Origin: Alphaproteobacteria bacterium
GTDB taxonomy: Bacteria; Pseudomonadota; Alphaproteobacteria; SMXS01
NCBI GenBank assembly: GCA_030836535.1
Contig: JAURPT010000069.1
Coordinates: forward strand, 1 to 47,097
DNA length: 47,097 nucleotides
Direction of reading: 5' to 3'
Below the pieces are notes generated by a model, which ran no database searches, was not told the DNA's origin, and saw nothing but the letters and a program-made list of their open reading frames with translations. The translations under genes were made by a program, and so were the position numbers. Numbering within the stretch: position 1 is the stretch's first letter; the number at the start of each line of letters is the position of its first letter. Of this stretch, positions 19,592 to 27,596 are shown piece by piece.

Positions 19592-20938
19592 CTAAACCTC
19601 AATTCCGTAGGATTTTGCCATCAGTTCAATCGGGTGCCAGGCGCGGGGGCGATCAACCCCTTCGTCTTTGGAGAGCCGCTCAATACCCTGCGACAGGTGT
19701 TCAGCTGCAAGCGGGCATTCACTGGCAACATATTCCGTGCCTTCCTTCATGGCCGCACGGGCAGCGGGCTTGCCAACCTTCAGGGCTGTTTCAAAATTGT
19801 CTTTCATTACGCCCCAAGAGCCACCATGGCCGGAGCAACGCTCAATGGCGGTAACATCTGCCCCCGGCAAAAGGTTCAGCATTTCAACTGCTTTGGGGCC
19901 CATATTCTGGGCACGCGCATGACAGGCGAGGTGCATGGCAACACCACCTTCAAGCGGTTCCAACCCATCGGCCAGGCCTTCATTGCGGGCAATATCGACA
20001 ATATATTCACTGGCATCATAGGTTGCTTGAGAGAGCGTCTTGACGTTTTCATCATCGGGCACGATGAGCGGCCATTCAAACTTGAACATCAGGGTACAGG
20101 ACGGCACCAGCGCCACAATGTCGTAGCCCTTTTCAACCCAGGGAACGAGTTCGGCTGATACCTCGCGGGCGTTTTCGGCAACCTGCTCCAGATTGCCCTG
20201 CTCTAATTGCGGCATGCCGCAGCAGCGTGGATAAACAACTTCAACCTCGACACCATTTTTAGCCAGGATACCTTCCATGGCGGTGCCGATATGCGGGTTG
20301 TTGTAGTTGGAGAAACAGGTGGCATAGAGCACGACTTTGCGACCGGCGGCTGGCGCCTCTGCCACAACGGGGGCAGGGTTCGCCTTGGCGCGTTTTTCGA
20401 ACGTCTTGCTATTGAACTCCGGCAGGAACGCTTCCTTGTCGATACCAGCGACCTTTTCCATGATCGGACGGGTCAAGCCATTGTCTTCCTTGGACGCCCA
20501 GTTGACCAGGCTGTCCATAGCACCAAAAAGCTTGCCGTTTCTGTCGGTCTTGGACAACTGGCCGGAAACGAAGGACGTGTTGCCTTCTTTGAATTCCTTG
20601 GCGCGGTAGCGCAGCATCAAGTGCGGGAAGTCGATATTGAATTCGTGCGGCGGCACGTAAGGACACTTGGTCAGGAAGCACATGTCGCACAGCGTGCAAC
20701 CGTCCACCACTGGCTTGAAGTCGTCACTGCTGACAGAGTCCAGCTCCATGGTTTCTGATTCGTCGATCAGGTCGAACAGCGTCGGGAAGGAATCGCACAG
20801 GTTAAAGCAGCGCCGACATGTGTGGCAGATATCAAAGATCCGCCGCATTTCTTCATCAAGCGCATCAGTGTCGTAGAATTCCGGATTGTGCCAATCCAGG
20901 TCGTAACGCACGGGGGCGTCGAGGCTGCCTTCACGCAT
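19592..20938 (-). CDS. Heterodisulfide-reductase-related (CCG-domain) Fe-S protein
   Basis: A 448-residue cytoplasmic protein resembling GlpC/HdrD and LutA-type subunits. Two ferredoxin-type clusters are marked by C38-x2-C41-x2-C44-x3-C48 and C81-x2-C84-x2-C87-x4-C92. Two CCG-like domains follow: the first has the canonical YPRCCGMPQLEQG near 235, the second has ERCSGHGGSWG near 364, so its Cys-Cys-Gly is Cys-Ser-Gly. There is no flavin domain or membrane segment, so electrons must come from a partner. It is co-directional with DUF3501 (five bases) and downstream of the rubrerythrin terminator. Transfer of electrons to rubrerythrin is a guess from context. Confidence 0.87.
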   Translation of the reverse strand: MREGSLDAPVRYDLDWHNPEFYDTDALDEEMRRIFDICHTCRRCFNLCDSFPTLFDLIDESETMELDSVSSDDFKPVVDGCTLCDMCFLTKCPYVPPHEFNIDFPHLMLRYRAKEFKEGNTSFVSGQLSKTDRNGKLFGAMDSLVNWASKEDNGLTRPIMEKVAGIDKEAFLPEFNSKTFEKRAKANPAPVVAEAPAAGRKVVLYATCFSNYNNPHIGTAMEGILAKNGVEVEVVYPRCCGMPQLEQGNLEQVAENAREVSAELVPWVEKGYDIVALVPSCTLMFKFEWPLIVPDDENVKTLSQATYDASEYIVDIARNEGLADGLEPLEGGVAMHLACHARAQNMGPKAVEMLNLLPGADVTAIERCSGHGGSWGVMKDNFETALKVGKPAARAAMKEGTEYVASECPLAAEHLSQGIERLSKDEGVDRPRAWHPIELMAKSYGIEV

Positions 20939-21004
20939 GGGTTTTCCTTTACTCTGTTGCCACGATCAGTATCGCGCGGGGCCACCAAATGCCGGCGGCG
21001 GGCA

Positions 21005-21041
21005 TAAAAAACGGGCGCACCCCGCAAACGGCGTGCGCCCG
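21005..21041 (-). terminator. Rho-independent terminator after the rubrerythrin gene
   Basis: On the minus strand CGGGCGCAC pairs with GTGCGCCCG (nine base pairs, 21041-21012), with a smaller CCG/CGG stem inside the loop. It is followed directly by TTTTTT (21011-21006). It lies 16 bases past the rubrerythrin stop, so that gene is probably a short transcript, with the Fe-S/DUF3501 pair read from another promoter or by leakage. Confidence 0.88.
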
Positions 21042-21056
21042 CGCATTCAAGTCCGA

Positions 21057-21476
21057 TTAACCGTCGAGGTTATCAAGAGCCTTCTGGAAACGACCAGCGT
21101 GGGAACGCTCGGCCTTTGCCAGGGTCTCGAACCAATCGGCAATTTCGTCATGGCCTTCTTCACGAGCAGTCTTGGCCATACCCGGGTACATGTCGGTGTA
21201 TTCGTGGGTTTCACCGGCAATGGCGGCCTTCAGGTTATTTTCTGTAGAACCAATAGGTTCACCGGTTGCCGGATCGCCAACAGATTCCATGAATTCCAGA
21301 TGACCATGAGCGTGGCCTGTTTCACCTTCAGCGGTGGAACGGAAAACCGTGGCAACATCGTTGTAGCCTTCTACATCGGCCTTCTGGGCGAAGTAGAGGT
21401 AACGGCGGTTAGCCTGGCTTTCGCCTGCAAAGGCAGCTTTGAGGTTTTCGAGTGTCTGTGAGCCTGCAAGAGACAT
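21057..21476 (-). CDS. Rubrerythrin (diiron peroxidase domain only)
   Basis: Diiron protein that reduces hydrogen peroxide. The 139 residues form the four-helix ferritin-like domain only; the usual C-terminal rubredoxin domain is missing, so an external electron donor is needed. Diiron ligands are visible at E19 ([10 protein letters not shown]), E52 and H55 (GETGHA), E89 and E92 (AGETHEY), E123 and H126 (KAERSHA). The start at 21476 is supported by AAGGAG seven bases upstream; the frame runs 22 codons further without homology. It is preceded by the Irr gene and by a Fur-box-like palindrome over its likely promoter, suggesting iron or peroxide control. Confidence 0.94.
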   Translation of the reverse strand: MSLAGSQTLENLKAAFAGESQANRRYLYFAQKADVEGYNDVATVFRSTAEGETGHAHGHLEFMESVGDPATGEPIGSTENNLKAAIAGETHEYTDMYPGMAKTAREEGHDEIADWFETLAKAERSHAGRFQKALDNLDG

Positions 21477-21616
21477 TGTGTTCTCCTTCTTTCTTGCGTT
21501 CATCCCTGGGTCGCCGCGAAATGGGAGCTTACAAACGGCCAACCCGAATCTGATTGAATCATCTGCAAAGGACTATGCCCCGTTGTCCCGAGAGGGTCAA
21601 CAGGTTTATTAAAATA

Positions 21617-21649
21617 ATTATAAACTAACGTTTATGATATTGATTCTCA
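21617..21649 (-). promoter_or_regulatory. Putative rubrerythrin promoter with Fur-type box
   Basis: Read on the minus strand, TGAGAATCAATATCA (21649-21635) matches the Fur 7-1-7 consensus at 12 of the 14 defined positions. It begins at the irr stop codon. Directly after it lies ATAAAC-GTTA-GTTTAT (21635-21620), a perfect six-base inverted repeat, which overlaps a consensus TATAAT (21622-21617). No good -35 hexamer is present; the Fur-like box occupies that position. Binding here would block the promoter. Fur/Mur (42095) and Irr (21647) are both encoded in the window and either could be the regulator. Confidence 0.5.
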
Positions 21650-22063
21650 ATCTTTTTCGAGTTGGATGATAACATCCACTCGACCGATTTTTGAACCGTC
21701 TGGCGCTTCCGGCAACCCACTGAGGATAATGCTGTCCTGCGGAATATCCTGCAGCTGTTCTTCATCAGCATCATAGAAATGATGATGATCATCCGTATTG
21801 GTATCGAAGTAGGTTTTGCCCGAGCCAATCACGATCTGGCGCAGCAAGCCAACATCGGTGAACTGATGCAGCGTGTTATAGACAGTAGCTAATGAGACCT
21901 TGGCACCATTCTTGAGCACATCTTCATGCAGGGCTTCTGCTGTGACGTGCCAGTCTTCACCCCGTTCAAACAACAGCTTGGACAACAGCAGGCGCTGGCG
22001 CGTCGGACGCAATCCTGCGTCCTGAATCATCTTGAGGGCCTGTGCGTAAGGGCGTGTACTCAT
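21647..22063 (-). CDS. irr: Iron response regulator Irr (Fur family)
   Basis: Alphaproteobacterial Fur-family regulator that senses haem/iron status and represses or activates iron and haem genes. The 138 residues show LRPTRQRLLLSKLLF (winged helix), SLATVYNTLHQFTD (recognition helix), GLLRQI, KTYFDTN and the characteristic triple His (HHH, 93-95), followed by QDIPQDSIIL and GRVDVIIQL. There are no CXXC zinc motifs and no N-terminal haem-regulatory Cys-Pro, so haem sensing would rest on the His cluster. It is upstream of the rubrerythrin gene in the same direction, which makes iron/peroxide co-regulation likely. Confidence 0.93.
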   Translation of the reverse strand: MSTRPYAQALKMIQDAGLRPTRQRLLLSKLLFERGEDWHVTAEALHEDVLKNGAKVSLATVYNTLHQFTDVGLLRQIVIGSGKTYFDTNTDDHHHFYDADEEQLQDIPQDSIILSGLPEAPDGSKIGRVDVIIQLEKD

Positions 22064-22141
22064 TTCTGCTGCTAACCGTCTGTTTGATGTGGTTGCTTTT
22101 ATCGACTTGAGCCGAAAAAAGTCATCAGTGCTGGTGGCAGT

Positions 22142-23542
22142 CTAGTCACCTGTCATGATGCGATCAACCAATTCTTTTACTGTTGGCACAAAGCCATTTG
22201 AATAGAACGGATCTTGAGCAAATCTATAGGCACCGTGGCCCGAGAAAACAAGATTGTTTTCAATATCGTCGCTATGTGACACATCCATAAGGGTTTTTTG
22301 AATACAGAAGCTACGCGGGTCTGCCTTGCGGCCGGTAGAGTTGCCTTCCTTGTCAGACCAGTTGGAAAATTTGCACTGGCTCAGGCAGCCCATGCAGTCA
22401 GCCTGGTCCTTGTGAATTTCCGCCTTCTTGTCGGGCGTCACAAAAATAAGGCTATGGTCTGGCGTCACCATGTTTTCTGTAAAACCATTGTCGATCCAAC
22501 CTTCAACCAGCGAACGGTCGGCGTCGGTCAGGAAAACATCACGTTTGCGGGCGCCCAGCGAGAAGGCCACATCACGCACATCATTGGCTTCTTCCGAGAA
22601 CAGCACCTGGCGCTCCACCCGCTCATCCAACTCTTGCAGGAACGGATTATGGATAGCGGAAGAATAAAACCCGGTCGGCGAATGGTTGTGTAGCCGAACG
22701 TCGCCAGGCTCCAGCGTCATGAGCCTTTTCTTCCAGGCCTCGGAAATCGGGCTTTCCTTGGTCAGCAGCGGGCGCGTCCCAAACTGGAAACTGATAAGCC
22801 CGATCTCTTCATTGTCGAGCCAATATTCAAAGTCCCGAATATGCCAGACGCCACCGGCCATAATGATGGGTACATGCTGCAGGCCTACCGCATTCATCTG
22901 TTTGCGCAGGGCAACAACACGCGGATAGGGGTCTTCGGGCTGCAGAGGATGTTCGGAGTTGGACAGGCCATTATGACCGCCCGCCTTCCAAGGGTCTTCA
23001 TAGACCACGCCGCCCAGCCATTCGGCGAATTTCTTGTAGGCGCGGCGCCACAGGGCGTTGAAAGCGCGGCCGGATGAGACAATCGGGTAGTAGTGTACGC
23101 CATATTTGGCAGCAATTTCACCCAGCTTGTAGGGCATGCCGGCACCACAGGTTACGCCATGGACCAGGCCACGGGTTTTCTCCAGCACTTCGTGCAGAAC
23201 CCGCTGCGCACCACCCATTTCCCAAAGGATATTGATGTGGATACGCCCTTCGCCAGAGGCCCGTTCATAGGCTTCTCGAATCTGGGTCAGGCTACCCTTG
23301 ACCGCAAAATCGATCAGCTCTTCATGCCGGGCAACGCGCGTCTTGCCCTTATAAAGATGCGGCACAATGTTGCCATCCGCATCATAGAAATCCGGGTTTA
23401 CACAGGAAACAGTGCCGACACCGCCAGCGGCGGCCCAGGCACCCGAGCTTAACCCCTTGGTCACAGAAATACCCTTGCCGCCTTCGATAAGGGGCAGGAC
23501 TTCCTTACCGGAAATCTTGATTTCTTTAAGCGACTTCAACAT
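22142..23542 (-). CDS. Nitronate-monooxygenase-like FMN protein with C-terminal Cys cluster
   Basis: A 466-residue TIM-barrel flavoprotein of the NMO / 2-nitropropane dioxygenase superfamily. Family features are the N-terminal GGKGISVTKGLSSGAWAAAGG region, GVTCGAGMPY, the KAGGHNGLSN motif (Glu of EAGGH replaced by Lys), and IIMAGGVW for FMN phosphate. It is about 100 residues longer than simple NMOs. The extra C-terminal part holds DCMGCLSQCKF (Cys near 381, 384, 388) and another Cys near 413, a possible metal or Fe-S site. Activity on nitronates is not assured; an enoyl-reductase-like role is also possible. It lies upstream of irr in the same direction, with a gap of 78 bases. Confidence 0.82.
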   Translation of the reverse strand: MLKSLKEIKISGKEVLPLIEGGKGISVTKGLSSGAWAAAGGVGTVSCVNPDFYDADGNIVPHLYKGKTRVARHEELIDFAVKGSLTQIREAYERASGEGRIHINILWEMGGAQRVLHEVLEKTRGLVHGVTCGAGMPYKLGEIAAKYGVHYYPIVSSGRAFNALWRRAYKKFAEWLGGVVYEDPWKAGGHNGLSNSEHPLQPEDPYPRVVALRKQMNAVGLQHVPIIMAGGVWHIRDFEYWLDNEEIGLISFQFGTRPLLTKESPISEAWKKRLMTLEPGDVRLHNHSPTGFYSSAIHNPFLQELDERVERQVLFSEEANDVRDVAFSLGARKRDVFLTDADRSLVEGWIDNGFTENMVTPDHSLIFVTPDKKAEIHKDQADCMGCLSQCKFSNWSDKEGNSTGRKADPRSFCIQKTLMDVSHSDDIENNLVFSGHGAYRFAQDPFYSNGFVPTVKELVDRIMTGD

Positions 23543-23616
23543 TCGCCTTGGCTCTCCTGACGCACACTATTGGGCCTGTTTGCCTACAGACTCCTAATTG
23601 GGCACGATAGATGATT

Positions 23617-23645
23617 GTGCCAGCCCCCGATTCGGAGGCTAGCAC
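23617..23645 (-). terminator. Hairpin after pnp, possible terminator or processing site
   Basis: GTGC-AGCC-CCG arms pair across ATT/AAT, with two G-U pairs when read on the minus strand, giving about 13 pairs. The T-run (TTTTT, 23646-23650) lies on the plus-strand side, so on the minus strand the hairpin has no U-tract. It is 20 bases past the pnp stop. It may act as an exonuclease-blocking 3' end rather than as a classic terminator. Confidence 0.35.
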
Positions 23646-23665
23646 TTTTTCTGGCTGCGCGGGGA

Positions 23666-25786
23666 CTAGTCTTCGTCGCCGCTGGCAAGCTCTTCGCCAG
23701 TTTCCTGGTCAACAACACGCATGGACAGGCGAACCTTGCCCCGCTCGTCGATTGCCAGAACCTTGACATTGACCTCGTCACCTTCGTTGATGACATCAGT
23801 CACCTTGGCAACACGGCCGTCGGTCAGCTCAGAGATATGAACCAAGCCATCGCGGTTGCCGATGAAGTTCACAAAGGCACCAAAGTCGACAGTCTTGACC
23901 ACTTTACCGGTGTAGATCACGCCGACTTCCGGTTCGGCGACAATGTCGTTGATCATCTGACGGGCTGTTGCAATGGCTTCAGGGTCAGATGAAGAAATCG
24001 TCACCGTACCATCGTCGTCAACGTTGATCTTGGCACCGGAGACTTCAACCATCTCGCGGATAACCTTACCGCCGGTACCGATGATGTCGCGGATCTTGTC
24101 CTTGGCGACCTTCACCGTCTCAATGCGCGGGGCATTGCCGCTCAGCTCGCTCCGGGATGATTCAATAGCCTTGGCCATTTCACCCAGAATGTGCAGACGG
24201 CCACCCTTGGCCTGTTCCAGTGCGGTGGACATGATGTCGCGGGTAATACCCGTGATTTTGATGTCCATCTGCAAGGAGGTAATACCCTCTTCCGTACCGG
24301 CAACCTTGAAGTCCATGTCACCGAGGTGATCTTCATCACCCAGGATGTCAGAGAGAACCGCGTGGCCTTCATCTTCCAGGATAAGGCCCATGGCAATACC
24401 GGAAACCGGGCGCGTGATGGGTACACCGGCATCCATCATGGCCAGCGATGAGGCACAAACTGTTGCCATCGAGCTCGACCCGTTGGATTCGGTGATCTCG
24501 GAGACCAGACGAATGGTGTAGGGGAAGGCTTCCGCATCAGGCAAAACGGCACGAACAGCGCGCCACGCCAGCTTACCGTGGCCAATTTCACGACGGCTGG
24601 TAAAGCCGGTACGACCGGTTTCACCAACGGAATATGGCGGGAAGTTATAATGCAGCATGAAGCGTTCACGATAGGTGCCGGACAGGGCGTCAATGAACTG
24701 CTCGTCGTCAGACGTCCCCAACGTGGCAACCGTCAGAGACTGTGTTTCACCGCGGGTGAAGAGGGCCGCACCATGGGTGCGCGGCAGCACGCCAACCTGT
24801 GCAACGATCGGACGGACCGTTTCCAGGTCACGGCCATCGATACGCTTGCCGGTCTTCAGGATGGAACCACGAACAACCTTTTTCTCAAGGCTCTTGAACT
24901 GCTCACCAACCTTCTGTGGGGTAATGTCGGCTTCTTCGTCTGTCAGGGCTTCAACAACAGCGTCGCGAATTTCGTTCACGCGGCCAACGCGGGCCTGCTT
25001 TTCAACGATCTGGTATGCCTCAACAACATCGGCTTCAGCCTGTTCGGCAACCTTGGCGTAAAGCGCAGGCGCGCCTTCGTCGACCGTCAGTTCCCACGGC
25101 TCTTTGGCGCACTGTTCAGCCAGGTCGATGATGGCATCGATCACCGGCGCACAATGGTCGTGACCGAACATCACAGCACCGAGCATCACATCTTCGCTCA
25201 GCTCACTTGCTTCTGACTCCACCATCAGCACAGCGTCGCGCGTGCCAGCCATGGACAGGTCCAGTTCGCTGGTTTCCAGCTCTTCAAGCGTCGGGTTGAG
25301 GATGTATTCGCCATCCGCATAACCAACACGGGCACCGGCAATCGGCCCCATGAAGGGAATGCCGGAGATGGTCAGGGCCGTACTGGCGCCAATCATGGCA
25401 ACCGTGTCGGGGTCGTTTTCAAGGTCGTGGCTCAGCACCGTTACCTGCACCTGGGTTTCGTTCTTGAAACCCTTGGGGAACAGCGGGCGGATCGGCCGGT
25501 CAATCAGGCGCGACGTCAGCGTTTCTTTTTCGGTGGGGCGTGCTTCACGCTTGAAGAAACCACCGGGGATTTTACCGGCAGCATAGTATTTTTCAGAGTA
25601 GTTGACGGTCAGCGGGAAGAAGTCCAGCCCCGGCTTGGGGGCCTTGTCCGCGACGACAACGGCCAATACGACGGTTTCGCCATACTGGACGAGCACCGCA
25701 CCATCAGCCTGACGAGCCACACGGCCCGTTTCGAATGAAAGCGTACGACCGCCCCATTCAATTTCTTTACGATAAATATCGAACAT
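23666..25786 (-). CDS. pnp: Polyribonucleotide nucleotidyltransferase (PNPase)
   Basis: Phosphorolytic 3'-5' exoribonuclease of the RNA degradosome. The 706 residues start [13 protein letters not shown]; an upstream in-frame codon would add seven residues, but 25786 has AGGA at good spacing and fits the family. Two RNase PH domains (about 10-230 and 315-545) flank an alpha-helical linker, followed by a KH domain ([15 protein letters not shown] near 565) and an S1 domain ([17 protein letters not shown] near 625-690). The catalytic segment around [18 protein letters not shown]-like [18 protein letters not shown] is intact. It follows rpsO, the usual arrangement, so post-transcriptional autocontrol at the leader is expected. 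Confidence 0.98.
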   Translation of the reverse strand: MFDIYRKEIEWGGRTLSFETGRVARQADGAVLVQYGETVVLAVVVADKAPKPGLDFFPLTVNYSEKYYAAGKIPGGFFKREARPTEKETLTSRLIDRPIRPLFPKGFKNETQVQVTVLSHDLENDPDTVAMIGASTALTISGIPFMGPIAGARVGYADGEYILNPTLEELETSELDLSMAGTRDAVLMVESEASELSEDVMLGAVMFGHDHCAPVIDAIIDLAEQCAKEPWELTVDEGAPALYAKVAEQAEADVVEAYQIVEKQARVGRVNEIRDAVVEALTDEEADITPQKVGEQFKSLEKKVVRGSILKTGKRIDGRDLETVRPIVAQVGVLPRTHGAALFTRGETQSLTVATLGTSDDEQFIDALSGTYRERFMLHYNFPPYSVGETGRTGFTSRREIGHGKLAWRAVRAVLPDAEAFPYTIRLVSEITESNGSSSMATVCASSLAMMDAGVPITRPVSGIAMGLILEDEGHAVLSDILGDEDHLGDMDFKVAGTEEGITSLQMDIKITGITRDIMSTALEQAKGGRLHILGEMAKAIESSRSELSGNAPRIETVKVAKDKIRDIIGTGGKVIREMVEVSGAKINVDDDGTVTISSSDPEAIATARQMINDIVAEPEVGVIYTGKVVKTVDFGAFVNFIGNRDGLVHISELTDGRVAKVTDVINEGDEVNVKVLAIDERGKVRLSMRVVDQETGEELASGDED

Positions 25787-25936
25787 AGTGTTTTTCCTGT
25801 TCCGCAATCCGCCCTATGCGGATTGCCCGTTAGGTGGCCTCAATGGGCCAGTGTGGCAGACTTCAACGGCAAAAGGGGCGGTTCAGGTGAACCAACCCTG
25901 CCGGGTGCCGTCCAATTTCCACATGGGCACCAACAG

Positions 25937-25965
25937 AAACGCCGCCCCGGTATGGTGCGGCGTTT
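25937..25965 (-). terminator. rpsO-pnp intercistronic hairpin
   Basis: AAACGCCGC pairs with GCGGCGTTT (nine base pairs) around an 11-base loop, 13 bases past the rpsO stop. On the minus strand it is followed by CTGTTGG, so the U-run is short. Position and strength fit the rpsO terminator or the RNase-cleaved hairpin known between rpsO and pnp in other bacteria. The remaining leader to pnp (25787-25936) shows no ORF. Confidence 0.6.
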
Positions 25966-25977
25966 TCGTTCTTCATG

Positions 25978-26247
25978 TTATTTGCGCAGGCCAAGGCGTT
26001 GAATAAGCGACTGGTAGCGCTCATCGTCATTCGCTTTGACATAGTCAAGCAGGCGGCGACGCTGGTTCACCAGCTTCAACAGACCGCGACGCGAATGGTT
26101 ATCCTTGTTATGAGACTTGAAATGCTCGGTCAGGTTCGCAATCCGTTCGGTGAGAATGGCAACCTGTACTTCAGGTGAGCCGGTATCCCCGTCGGTCGTG
26201 GCATATTCCTTAACCAGTTCCAATTTGCGCTCAGGCGTAATCGACAT
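25978..26247 (-). CDS. rpsO: 30S ribosomal protein S15
   Basis: Small-subunit protein that binds 16S rRNA and bridges to the large subunit. The 89 residues have the usual length and sequence: [35 protein letters not shown] and the C-terminal [14 protein letters not shown]. It lies between truB (14 bases upstream) and pnp, the conserved order. Confidence 0.98.
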   Translation of the reverse strand: MSITPERKLELVKEYATTDGDTGSPEVQVAILTERIANLTEHFKSHNKDNHSRRGLLKLVNQRRRLLDYVKANDDERYQSLIQRLGLRK

Positions 26248-26261
26248 CGTGTACTCCAGTT

Positions 26262-27155
26262 CTAGAGGTTAAAGACCCTTTTGGGCCGTAGTTCACCTTC
26301 TTCCAGCCATCCCAGTGCAACCGGCTTGCCTGCGGTGGTGATCAGCACCACCCCTTCACCAAGCTGGGGCAAATGAATGGCCTGTCCGGTACGAAGGCGC
26401 TTTGCCTCGCTGTCCATTACGGCGACCTCCGGGATGTCGTCCAGGGGCGTCTCCAATGGCAGGATGGCGTTTTCAAGCGGCGCACTATGGCTCAAAAGCT
26501 CTAGCTTATCCAGCGAAAAAGCGTCTTTTTCTGTAAAGGGGCCAACCCGTGTTCTGCGTAGGGCCGAGACATGCCCAACCGTGCCCAGCGCAAGTGCAAT
26601 GTCGCGCGCCAGCGACCGCACATAAGTGCCTTTGCCGCAGTCAACTTCAAGGCTGGCCGTGTCGTCTGAAGACCCCGTCAGCCGTAGGCCATATATTTCC
26701 ACGTCACGGCTCGGCAGGTCGACCTCTTCACCGGCTCGTGCCAACTTATAAGCCCGTTCCCCATCTACCTTGATGGCCGAATAGGCTGGTGGCGTCTGCT
26801 CAATGGTGCCGGTGAATTGGGGAAGCACCTGCTCGATAGCATCTGCCGTCGGGCGCAGGTCCGATTCTGCAACCGTCTCGCCTTCTGCGTCATCCGTCGA
26901 TGTTTGGACGCCCCATGTGATGTCGAATGCATATGTCTTGCTGCCATCCATGGCGTAGGACACCAGCTTGGTTGCCTCACCGAACGCTACGGGCAACACG
27001 CCGGACGCCAGGGGGTCCAACGTCCCGCCGTGGCCAGCCTTGGCGGCATTGAACAGGCGGCGCGCCTTGCCAAGCGCTTGGTTGGAACTCAGCCCAAGGG
27101 GCTTGTCCAGCACCAGCCAACCGTGAATGGGGTTTCCTTTACGACGACGGGCCAA
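26262..27155 (-). CDS. truB: tRNA pseudouridine(55) synthase TruB
   Basis: Makes pseudouridine 55 in the tRNA T-arm. The catalytic Asp is D47 in [13 protein letters not shown], and [10 protein letters not shown] opens the domain. The C-terminal PUA-like part ends in [12 protein letters not shown]. The start is TTG at 27155, four bases after the rbfA stop; no ATG lies near the conserved N-terminus, and GGAGG occurs about 12 bases upstream. At 297 residues the length is normal. Confidence 0.95.
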   Translation of the reverse strand: MARRRKGNPIHGWLVLDKPLGLSSNQALGKARRLFNAAKAGHGGTLDPLASGVLPVAFGEATKLVSYAMDGSKTYAFDITWGVQTSTDDAEGETVAESDLRPTADAIEQVLPQFTGTIEQTPPAYSAIKVDGERAYKLARAGEEVDLPSRDVEIYGLRLTGSSDDTASLEVDCGKGTYVRSLARDIALALGTVGHVSALRRTRVGPFTEKDAFSLDKLELLSHSAPLENAILPLETPLDDIPEVAVMDSEAKRLRTGQAIHLPQLGEGVVLITTAGKPVALGWLEEGELRPKRVFNL

Positions 27156-27159
27156 GGGG

Positions 27160-27570
27160 CTAGTCGTCCTCCGAAGGGGTAGGGTCTTGTTCCAGGTCGC
27201 GCTGGACAGAAGGCTGACTCAGCAGGGAATCCACATGAGCTGCGTTGTCAAACGACGGATCGATCTGAAAACTGAGGCGCGGCGTGAACTTCAGCGCCGC
27301 AGACCGGGACAATTGCCCGCGGATATAGCTGGCGCATCGGTTCAGCGCATCTTCGACCACCTGCTTGCCATCACCCCCCAGGGGCATGACCCAGGCGGTA
27401 GCGTTCTTAAGGTCCGGGCTGACAGTCACTTCCGTCACCGTAATAGAAACACCAGCCAGGTCCGGGTCGCGCAGTTCACCGCGCATAAAGACGTCGGCCA
27501 CGCTATGACGAATCAATTCGCCGACACGTTGCTGGCGCTGGCTGCGCGGATGACCGGACCGGTTACTCAT
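27160..27570 (-). CDS. rbfA: 30S ribosome-binding factor A
   Basis: Helps mature the 17S-to-16S rRNA 5' end in late 30S assembly. The 136-residue KH-like protein shows RQQRVGELIRHSVADVF, VSITVTEVTVSPDLKNATAWV and LKFTPRLSFQID, all family-typical, with a short acidic tail. It is between infB (26 bases upstream) and truB (four bases downstream), the usual order. Confidence 0.95.
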   Translation of the reverse strand: MSNRSGHPRSQRQQRVGELIRHSVADVFMRGELRDPDLAGVSITVTEVTVSPDLKNATAWVMPLGGDGKQVVEDALNRCASYIRGQLSRSAALKFTPRLSFQIDPSFDNAAHVDSLLSQPSVQRDLEQDPTPSEDD

Positions 27571-27596
27571 GACATAGCCTCAGATGGAGGGCTGCT

